Below, one piece after another: positions 1 through 8,600 of a stretch of 15,156 nucleotides of DNA (its first letter is position 1; each line of letters opens with the position of its first letter). The DNA comes from Agrocybe praecox. Lineage: Eukaryota > Basidiomycota > Agaricomycetes > Agaricales > Agrocybaceae. A model generated the notes under the pieces. It was given only the letters and a program-made list of their open reading frames with translations. It made no database searches and was not told the origin of the DNA. Position numbers and translations under genes: made by a program. The DNA is taken from NCBI GenBank assembly GCA_964017145.1, contig CAXHKQ010000060.1:1-15156 (forward strand), written 5' to 3'.

Positions 1-16
1 TTTTCCGGTGTACCAC

Positions 17-36
17 TTCATACCTCGCTCCCTGTA
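17..36. repeat. 20-bp sequence shared with 11822-11841, probable repeat terminus
   Basis: A perfect 20-bp match (TTCATACC..CCCTGTA) to the right end of the MITE-like element in ClC intron 2, in the same orientation. It probably is the right end of another copy whose body lies left of the window. Confidence 0.5.
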
Positions 37-212
37 TGATAGCCGACGATTTATTTCCTCCTCAAATGAAAAGGAATAACATTTTCTACAAATTAACGTC
101 TTTCAAACATAGCTTTCATTGATTTCTGCACATAAAAACGGAAAGAGACTTTTGTGACGCGATTTTTGGTTTTTATGGTAGATTGATATGTTTATTCATC
201 TAACTACATGTG

Positions 213-414
213 TTATTAAAATGTTCAAATTACTGTAGTAGCTTCTCCTCCAAAAATGGTCGCAAACTTGAATAATTAGATTTTTTGGCATGGTTAGTAT
301 ATATTTTCAAATTTTATTAAAATGTTCAAATTACTGTAGTAGCTTTTCCTCCAAAAATGGTCGCAAACTTGAATAATTAGATTTTACGGCATGGTTAGTA
401 TATATTTTCAAATT
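213..414. repeat. 101-bp tandem duplication, two copies
   Basis: Unit 1 is 213-313 and unit 2 is 314-414. The offset is constant at 101 bp and I count three mismatches by eye, one in the CTTCTCC/CTTTTCC stretch and two in TTTTTTGG/TTTTACGG. High identity suggests a fairly recent local duplication. Confidence 0.9.
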
Positions 415-671
415 TGAAACGAATTTTCGAGGGGTGCCCACAACTGGTTACAAATAATGATTTTTTCAAATGTTGAACACATTTTTTGTAATTATCGGAA
501 TCGAACTATTTGTATTTTCCACCATTAGTTTGCTATGTATCTTAACTATCTATTGATAGATGTTATCTTCGCCAGAAGTTATGGCTAGAAATTCAAACTG
601 TGTCCACTACCGGTTAATTTCCTCTACATTAGTATACATATATTTCAATTAATGCACAATGTCTATCCTAG

Positions 672-1029
672 GCCTCTCGTCAACACTCTGCTGGTGTTAT
701 ATCAACTGGGCATTTGTTCCGTGTACATTGCGTACATCGGCAACAACATCAGCGAGTTCATCGGCAAGAACACCGTAGACTCGCGGCTCCTCTACCTCGG
801 TGTGCTCCTTCCGATCGCACTGATGATCTCTCTGCGCGATCTGAAGGCTCTGGTGCCGTTCACGACGGCCGCCAACTGTGTGATGCTGATCGGTTTCGGG
901 ATTGTCATCTATTATTGTGCAGAAGGTATGGGGTCGGTAACGATCAGCGATCGGGCTATGTTCCGATCGCCGATCGGATTGCCCCACTTCATGTCCTTGT
1001 GCCTGTTCGCGCTGGAGTCGGTCGGTGTG
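672..1029 (+). CDS. PAT transporter internal exon a
   Basis: It starts with one base completing a split codon after acceptor CCTAG (669-671) and ends in phase 0 at donor GTGAGT (1030-1035). It encodes 119 residues from PLVNTLLVLYQLG to LFALESVGV, with about four membrane segments. A likely branch site (TTAAT) lies just upstream, near 648-653. Confidence 0.8.
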
Positions 1030-2283
1030 GTGAGTGCACGGGTTTTTGTGAATGTGTTGAGACTGTCGTGGTGAATGCTGAATGTTATCATCTCGCAGAT
1101 CGTTTCGGTGGAGGCTGAAATGCGGCATCCCAAAGCATTTGGCGGCCCTTGTGGCGTTTTCGTTATTTCGATGGTCATTGTCGGCTTTTTCTATGGCGGA
1201 TTAGGTTTGCTGGGCTTCTTACGTTACGGCGACGATGTCAAGGATGTCGTCACCTCTAACACGGATAAGGATTTGGTGTACGTGATTATTTATACATAGA
1301 AATCTTGCGAGTTTATGATGGTAGAATATTGTAATCGTATGTTCATTTTTCAGGCCAGCCATCGTTTGCCGAGTGTTCTTCATGATATCGGTGTTCATTT
1401 CGTATGGCTTGCAAGGCTATTGTGTAATCGTCATTCTATGGAAAGAGTGGCTGGCTTTGAAAGTGGAGGGTAACAGCAAGGCGTGTCTGTACGAGTACCT
1501 ATTTCGATACTGCCTCGTCTTGGTTTCAGGTACAGTTTTATTTAGTCTGTTTGGTTTACTTCAACATTGCAGCGGTGAAATCGTTCTTGATTCTATTGTT
1601 TAAATCGAATGCTTGTTGTCATTCTCTTGTGTTGAGTCGTTATAATATTCAGAATCATTTTTTGAGGGGTATATAGTGTTTCGCAGGCAAATAGACACGA
1701 TTAAAAAACATTTACATTACATTTCTTGGAGTATACCTGCATCGTTCTAAGTCACCCCTGTGACAAATTCACAAAAAGTTGAATACTTGAACAAAGAACA
1801 AAACTCAATCATCAAAATTCCTAGATTACATCGGCTTTGACCAAGATCCCAGATATAAAATCTGGTCTATATTTGTCTGCGCACCACTGTATATTCGATT
1901 TTATATTAAAAAAGAATGCAACATCTTTGTTCTGAATACAACGTCTAGTAAAAGAAGTCTAGTAGGACGTAGGACGAAATTACATGTATTCCATTGCGTG
2001 AATTATGATAATTTATGTTTGTGTTTTTATTCTTGCAGGACTTATGGCGATTGCTATCCCGAAAGTTGGACTCCTGATTAGCATTTTTGGATCGCTATGT
2101 TTGTCGGTTCTTGGCTTCATTGTGCCCTCCATAATGGACATGGTGATGCGATATCCTGATGCATACGGATTCGGCCACCATCGACTGGTCTCTGACGTGT
2201 TTATTCTCATATTTGGCCTGTTCGTCTTGATTGCCGGACTTGGAATGAATGTCAAGGATATAATCGAAGAGTATCGTAAATAA
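672..2283 (+). CDS. Proton-coupled amino acid transporter (SLC36/PAT family), C-terminal 318 codons
   Basis: Four exons (672-1029, 1099-1277, 1354-1529, 2039-2283) join in phase and end at TAA 2281-2283. The product is hydrophobic with about eight membrane spans. PAT-family landmarks are visible: VNTLLVLYQLG at the start, SLRDLKALVPFT, then LFALESVGV joined to VSVEAEMRHPKAFGG across the first intron, LGFLRYGD, and the closing IPKVGLLISIFGSLCLSVLGF. Family members use the proton gradient to move small neutral amino acids at the plasma membrane or lysosome. Typical length is about 450-480 aa, so some 140 N-terminal residues must lie left of base 1. An ATG at 652 is open in frame, but the exon should begin at 672 after TCTATCCTAG, because PAT proteins have upstream helices before this point. 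The gene converges on the ClC gene. Family is confident; which paralogue and which substrate are unknown. Confidence 0.85.
1099..1277 (+). CDS. PAT transporter internal exon b
   Basis: It follows acceptor TCTCGCAG and a 69-nt intron. The 59 codons plus two bases run from IVSVEAEMRHPKAF through a hydrophobic helix (VFVISMVIVGFFYGGLG) to LRYGDDVKDVVTSNTDKDL. Donor GTACGT is at 1278-1283. The following 76-nt intron ends CAG at 1353. Confidence 0.82.
1354..1529 (+). CDS. PAT transporter internal exon c
   Basis: The first base completes a Val codon; the next residues are PAIVCRVFFMISVFISYGLQ, then LWKEWLALKVEGNSKACLYEY. It ends with one base before donor GTACAG (1530). Reading through the donor stays open to 1603, but only splicing at 1530 restores the PAT C-terminus in the next exon. 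Confidence 0.8.
1530..2038 (+). other. PAT transporter intron, 509 nt
   Basis: GTACAG donor to TTCTTGCAG acceptor. AT-rich; I see no gene, RNA or clear repeat in it. Confidence 0.75.
2039..2283 (+). CDS. PAT transporter terminal exon
   Basis: It follows acceptor TTCTTGCAG (ends 2038). Eighty residues include IPKVGLLISIFGSLCLSVLGF, matching the last conserved PAT helix region, then a final helix (VFILIFGLFVLIAGLGMNV) and a short charged tail KDIIEEYRK before TAA. Confidence 0.85.
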
Positions 2284-2394
2284 TCATACAAATCGTTGAA
2301 GCATGTTTCGCTGTGTACGAATTCGAATGATACCTATCATATATTTCGATTAATTTATGTTCTTCAAGTATTGATGATATTCAATATTCGACAT

Positions 2395-2400
2395 AATAAA
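2395..2400 (+). terminator. Poly(A) signal AATAAA, first candidate for the PAT gene
   Basis: Canonical hexamer 112 nt past the PAT stop codon. Confidence 0.5.
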
Positions 2401-2435
2401 TGGATAACAATTCACATTCAATGCTAATATCATAC

Positions 2436-2441
2436 AATAAA
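2436..2441 (+). terminator. Poly(A) signal AATAAA, second candidate for the PAT gene
   Basis: Canonical hexamer 41 nt beyond the first; it is followed by a T-rich stretch (TATTATGTCTTGTT) of the kind seen downstream of cleavage sites. Confidence 0.5.
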
Positions 2442-2552
2442 TCGTATTATGTCTTGTTAAATTAATATATTATATATGTCATCGTCTTTGCACAAACACG
2501 TTCGCTTGATTTTCATAATAATTGATCTACACGGTGTTCGCCGGAACGCTCG

Positions 2553-2643
2553 CTAGTTGAACAGCACCGTGTTTGGATCCTCGTTGTCCATCTGTTTCAC
2601 ATGGCGCAGCACGTCCTTTTTCGTAATCACGCCCAGCAATCGT
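2553..2643 (-). CDS. ClC-c: ClC-c terminal coding exon 7
   Basis: Residues 884-913: [15 protein letters not shown] to NTVLFN, then TAG (2555-2553). Asp894 sits exactly 19 residues from the end, as does the nucleotide-binding Asp in human ClC-5. The acceptor is a short pyrimidine tract ending CTCTAG. An LTR retrotransposon begins 28 bp upstream of the exon on the transcript. Confidence 0.92.
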
Positions 2644-5600
2644 CTAGAGGAAGCAGAGAACACATGCATATTGTTGATGTTCGAACAGCCCTATTGGTAG
2701 ATTTAAGTTCGGTTGAATATGTATCATTGAATATTGTCTATTTGGATTGTTTCGAGCCGGTGCCGCATTCGTTTTGTATTAGTATGGAGGCGTATATAAG
2801 CCGTGCTAGAGGACTCTAGCGCTGAGTCTAGTTTGAGAGTGGCACCGTGCACCGTTGAAAATGTTTGTATTTCCCTATTGTCCGTCTGTTTAACTTCGAA
2901 ATATATTGTTACGAATTACCGAATTTGAAACAGTGTAACGGGAAATTATTCTTCAACCGCATAGTCGAAACTAGATTCCACAGTTTTTCAACGTAGTGCC
3001 GCTTATAGCGAGGTGTTCACGTTCACGTAACTAGTCGCGAGTGCAAGTATTTACCACAACGCAGAATATTAATCGTTGTTTCGGACAAGGGTCCACGATT
3101 ATATTCACGCGCAAATCGTCGATTCGAGCACGACAAGCTCACGATTTGCAGAGGTACATATTGCCTATAGACAATTGAGTATCGGCAATTGTCAACGCAC
3201 ACATAGACACACCAAAAGCAATAGACACCATCGAGGAGCCGTACATACATACCGCACAACGCACAAACAAATATATTGAAGCAGCGCTCGAGATCAGCTG
3301 TAAAGTGCAGTAACTCGAACGAAGCGGTCCGAATGCGTTGCTAACGCGTTATTCCAGCAGCTGTGACACCGTCATCAATAAGTTCAAGGCTCGAATACAA
3401 TAGTGTCTGGCTATGGGCACGTTGCATTTTTGAACATTCCGGAATATGGCCCGCTTCCTGTTGGCGTACTAGCGAAGACTACGACAATACACAGCATGTT
3501 CGTTTATTCACACGGTGAGTCTATTTCATTCGTGGGCCGCGTGCATGACAAGTGTGCTCAATAAGTAATTGGCGGTTTGTTGTTCTACCCCAATTTATTT
3601 GAGCTGGCCGATCCGGCACGGGCAACGACACGTAGCTAATCGAGCAGCGCCATGCCAGGCACACCAGTGAATCGTTCGCCGCCGGCGTCCTCGAAACCAC
3701 CGCCAGCGACAGACGACGAGTTGGCTGCGCTTCAACGAAGCATCGATACGATCATGGACAATGTACAAAAAACGCAAGAGGCCGATCAGGATCAGTTCAG
3801 ACAGATCAACGCGACATTGACCGACATGACCGCCATGCTGACCGCCATGCTCGCGGCAACTGTCACGACATCGGCCAAACCACCCACCATCGCTGCAGAC
3901 CACTCACCAGTTTCGATAAGGTCATATTCGGAGGCGTCATTCCCTGGATTCGCCGTTGCAAATACTCCTGCTGTACATGGCTCGACCAACTGTGGGCAGA
4001 GAGCTTCATGTGGCAATGACGGCTGCTCGCGTCCGCGTCATCACTTGCTGCAAACATCGACGACCGACAGTCTAAACAGTTCGAACTCGATCGTAATCGT
4101 ACCTACATTAGGTCGAAACCCGTTTGCGAGCAACACTCCGCAAGCAGACGAGCAATCAGCGGCAGTTCCAGACGGCACACTGGCAGACGAGCTTTATTTG
4201 GGTGGGCCCATGTCGTCCTTGGAGCTACAGTTTTTCGGTGGATACTGGCCAACCGAAATTTTGCGTGCAGTGTCGTCGACCATGATTGCCAGGTCGAAAG
4301 TCCAACGTATTGGCGGACTGCATGGAATACCGATCGACAAATTTGACCAGGCGGAGCCGAAAATCCTGGTTGGACCCAACAACGTCCATTTTGGGGTTGT
4401 TATTCGGCGGGTGTCATGTGCAGTGCCCGGACCAGTGGCAGTGCTCTCTAGACTAGGTTGGGTAGCATGTGGGCCGACACGCCCGGGACCCGACGGAGAG
4501 GAAATTCTGTATGGACAGACAGAGGCTGCCGATGATGTCAATTTCTGTTTCCGACACGTTGACAGAGTGTTGGAGCCCCGTGACGACATAAGGGCACCCG
4601 AGATGATGCGCACGACAGCGCTGATCGGTGACAGAATGTTGGTGTTCCGTGACGACATACGGATACTCAGCATATTGACGCGCACGACAGCGCAGATGAG
4701 TGTCAGGACGTTGGTTTTCCGTGACGACATACGGAAACGCTACACGAAGACGCGCACGACAGCGCAGATGGGTGTCAGGACGTTGTTGTTCCGTGACGAC
4801 ATACGGAAACGCTACACGAAGACGCGCACGGCAGCGCGGGATGGCGACATCGTTTTGTGGTTCTGTGACGACATACAGACCCCACACACGATGATGCGCA
4901 CGACAGCGCACTTTGGCGACCGACCGACATTCGCCACTATGGGATATTGGCGGGTGGTAAACTGGTGGGTGGAAATCGAACAGCCGCAATACCCACCTTT
5001 TACGATCTGGCTGGCTGAAAGAACGATTACGGATTGGCGCAGGGAGCCGAACGAAGCTGACCTGCAGGAACCAGCAGCAAAGGCCTTTGCAGACGGGGCG
5101 GAGGTGGTGAAAACCCCCTCCGTCCAAATGGTATGTGCCATAACGTCCTTTTTCGTAGTTCAAACTACTCGTTTGTGTTTGCTTTCAGAACATACGTTTT
5201 GCGACTCGTGTGTACATTATTGCCGACGACAAGACGCAGTGGAGTAATGCCAGCCGGAAAGTCAACATAAAGTGAAAGGTGGATCGGATGTCGACAGATA
5301 CCAGAGCGGAGACGATACCGAGAAACGAAATGGCAACCACCCATAAACGAGGAGGAGATATGCAGGAGTATGGGCACCGACAAGGAGACGCATTTGCTAG
5401 TCGGTCGACAGTGGAGATAATTGGTGACCAGTAGGATGCTGGCAGTTGCTACGTTGTGTGATTGGACAGACGGTTGGACTATTAGTCGGCAGGCTCGACG
5501 TCTTTTTGAAAGCGGGCAGTTCTTATTTTGTTTGTAAATCTGCGCCCACCGCCGTGCGATTTACGGTGGGTGGGATGTTGATGTTCGAACAGCCCTATTG

Positions 5601-8600
5601 GTAGATTTAAGTTCGGTTGAATATGTATCATTGAATATTGTCTATTTGGATTGTTTCGAGCCGGTGCCGCATTCGTTTTGTATTAGTATGGAGGCGTATA
5701 TAAGCCGTGCTAGAGGACTCTAGCGCTGAGTCTAGTTTGAGAGTGGCACCGTGCACCGTTGAAAATGTTTGTATTTCCCTATTGTCCGTCTGTTTAACTT
5801 CGAAATATATTGTTACGAATTACCGAATTTGAAACAGTGTAACGGGAAATTATTCTTCAACCGCATAGTCGAAACTAGATTCCACACATATCGTACAAAA
5901 ACAATTAATTTATCACCATTTGAGCCCGGATTTAGCCTTTAAAAATGTTTGATTATGCAAAAGCTAACCTGGAATATTATATTTCATAAACAAAACGAGC
6001 TATTCAAATAAGGAAAGAAAGACTGCGAATAATAAGGTAATTATTCGTTCTATTCGAAAAAAAACATTATTCTAAGCGCGAACAATTTTAATTTAACTTT
6101 TTTCTAACGTTATTCCAAAAGAAAATATATTAAAACATTGTTTGAGGACCTGACGTTCCGGGCCCTGTTTTTTACTTCGTCCCTAATAACCTGCAACTTA
6201 CCCATTGTGCGTGACCAGCGTCTGGCGCAGTCCCAGCTTCCGGAACATATCGACGACCGTCTCCATCGGCGTCTGATCGGTCACCGTGATGGGTGCCATG
6301 TCCAGGATGCGCTTCAGCTTGAGCGGCACCGGTCCCAGGTTCTGGACGGGCGAGGCGGAGGTGAACAGCACCACCGAGGCGCCGGTGATGCCGTTGATCA
6401 TCCGTCGCGCATTCTCCATCGCCAGATTCAGGTGGCGGCGCAGCACGAAACCGACCAGATACTGCGATTCGCGCGACACGACCACCGGATAGCCGTTGTG
6501 CTCCGTTTCCTTGAGCAGCGAGGCGATGTCGTCGACCGTCATCGAGTCCTGCGTGATGACGGCCAGCGTTTCGTTGCGCCTGGGAATGATGCGGAATGAA
6601 TGAAGAGTGATTCGAATTGAGTTGGTTTCGTGCTTGTATTTTTATCATATGGTGTCATTAAAAGTTTGAAATGCGATACTTGATCGATCTGAGACGATTT
6701 CCTGAATTTCAAATGCGAAATATCCTGAACCTACTGCTGTTTTTCACTTGAGTGCATCCGTGACTTTGATTGTTCCTCGCGTTATCATATTTTTTCTATG
6801 TCAAGAATCGACAACATCTAAAGAGAATCTAGAGCAACAGGTGCTATTGACACTAGCAATGCTGTGTAATTTATTTTTATATTGTCCCACGTTTTATCTT
6901 GCGTTGTACTGAAGAGGTCCGTTGAATATGAGCACTGGAAATAAGCGCGCTGATGTCGCTGATGTCGCAAAATGTCGACCTTTAGGAGGGAAAGTAGAAT
7001 ATGAGATCTGAAAATAAACTCACTACCAGCGCAGAACCAAAAGTACCCAAAATGTCGACTTTTAGGACTCCTTTTTGGGCCGATTTCGGTCTTGAGATTC
7101 TTACAGTGCTCATATTTTGCGGACTCGTACTGAATCACCAGTTAATGAGGTAATTTTTGTTTCTGGGTGAGGTCACAAAATTGGTTGATTCTGCACATAT
7201 TTATTCGAGATTCGAGACCAATCCAATACATACAGCACTTTTTTTTCTTTTACCCTGTTATGATTTATTGTCGAAAATGTTTTACTACTCTATGGCGAGT
7301 AGAATAAAATATGTCCAAATACAAAATAACATTTTTATTGAACACATTTGTATAAAATGTGCTCATTATTTTGTTCTCTGGATGGTCTTGCTTAGGGCGT
7401 GCTTAACCACATGTGATTATTTTCTTCAACAAACTTTTTTTATTGTATACAATTGGAAAATGTCCATTGAATAAAACTGCATCATTGAATTTGTTGTGTG
7501 ACTCCACCTTGTCTTACAAATAGTAAAGAGTTCAATTTCAAATCCAAGTGAAAAAAACAAAATTTCCAACTATTCAAATTTGAACGGGGTTGTGGAAAGT
7601 CAAATGGAAACTCAAACTCACTTTGGCTGCATCACGTCGGCCGCCAGCGTGGTGTGCGAGAACTCCTCCTTGCCCAGGAACGGATAGCCGTTCAGCGCGA
7701 TGTGCGCATCGTAGATGCCTTCGCGGCCGAGCGCATCGCCCACCCATTTGGAGGCCATCGCAGCGGCCATCAGGGGCACGATGTAGCGGACGCCGCCGGT
7801 CAGCTCGAACATGATGACGATCAGCGAAACTGTCGTCGGTGCGGTGCGAATGAATGGGGAATTTGTTAGGAAGCTCTGGTAGTTTGTGTAGTATTTTTGG
7901 GAACCAAAATAGCTAACAATTAGTAGGAGAGTGGTCTTGCAAAATGAACTGAAAACTGAACCAAGCATTCATATCACGAGTGAAACTCGTATTATTAATA
8001 TAGTAGTTACCACTTTAATCTTATCTAGCGACAAATTAAATTTAAACATATTCGGACGTATCGATGTCACTCACTTCAATATTTCTACGCTAATTTTATT
8101 CTTGAATGCATTTACAAAACTGTTGATGGCACAAAAAGGAAGGATATGCCACTTAAATTTTTGTTCTCCTAAAATTCGAATTTAGAACCCAATTTAACCC
8201 TATTTCCACCTATAACATGAACTCACTCGTCATCCGCGTCACTCCGCCCAGCACCGCTGCCGCTCCCACCATCGCATACAGTCCCGGCGTTATGCAATCA
8301 TCGCCCGTCGAACACTCGCCCGAAAATATCCAAATCTTCGGATAATTGTACGCCAACTGTTCCATCCCGATGCCCACAATCCGGCCCATAATCGCGCCCA
8401 AACACAACGACGGAATGAACAGCCCGCACGGCACCTTCATGCCGAACGTAAAGATCGTCAGGATCAGGTACACCACGAACGCCATGATCAGCAGCCAGAT
8501 AGCCTGATACACTCCCGGTCCGGCGGCCGCAATCTCGATGGCCGAATTCACGTCGGTGAAGTTCCGGTTGTAGTCGCACAGCGGATCGCTGTTCACGATG

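Larger units (their letters stand above)
1..671 (+). other. Intron (3' part) of the PAT transporter gene
   Basis: AT-rich and without a convincing coding exon. It is inferred to be intron because the exon at 672 begins in mid-family. It holds a repeat end at 17-36 and a 101-bp tandem duplication at 213-414. Nothing recognisable is seen at 420-640. Confidence 0.6.
2284..2552. other. 269-bp intergenic gap between convergent genes, with poly(A) signals
   Basis: It separates the PAT stop from the ClC stop. Two AATAAA hexamers on the plus strand (2395-2400, 2436-2441) fit the PAT transcript. For the ClC gene (minus) no AATAAA or ATTAAA is seen inside the gap. The first AATAAA on that strand is at 2205-2200, inside the PAT terminal exon, so the two 3' ends may overlap. 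Confidence 0.6.
2672..5886 (+). mobile_element. Non-autonomous BEL/Pao-derived LTR retrotransposon, 3,215 bp
   Basis: Two 311-bp direct repeats that look identical, TG..CA ends, and an exact CATAT duplication on both sides mark a complete, recent insertion. LTRs starting TGTTG and 5-bp duplications fit BEL/Pao. A purine-rich tract precedes the 3' LTR. The internal 2,593 bp contain a leader of about 670 nt and one ORF with a Pao-like peptidase remnant and tandem repeats. Full-length BEL elements are about 6-8 kb and encode RT, RNase H and integrase, none of which is present. Mobilisation would therefore need proteins from another copy. No TGG-type primer-binding site follows the 5' LTR. It is antisense to ClC-c. 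Confidence 0.92.
2644..6201 (-). other. ClC-c intron 6, 3,558 nt, hosting the LTR element
   Basis: Removing the 3,215-bp element and one 5-bp duplication leaves an ancestral intron of about 338 nt. The rest (5892-6195) is AT-rich, with no further feature seen. Confidence 0.85.

Noticed and set aside
652..671. ATG at 652 as the start of the transporter
   Set aside because: The stretch 652-671 looks like an intron end (branch-like TTAAT, then TCTATCCTAG), and PAT proteins need about 140 more N-terminal residues.
3514..3519. GTGAGT in the element leader as a functional splice donor
   Set aside because: A good donor alone; no convincing acceptor was found upstream of the ORF.
4561..4917. CRISPR-like array
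   Set aside because: Units are contiguous 72-bp coding repeats without constant repeat and unique spacer structure, in an insect nuclear genome.
4453..5163. Antisense 236-codon ORF across the repeat array
   Set aside because: Tandem units with lengths divisible by three keep several frames open on both strands; no family signal is seen in this frame.
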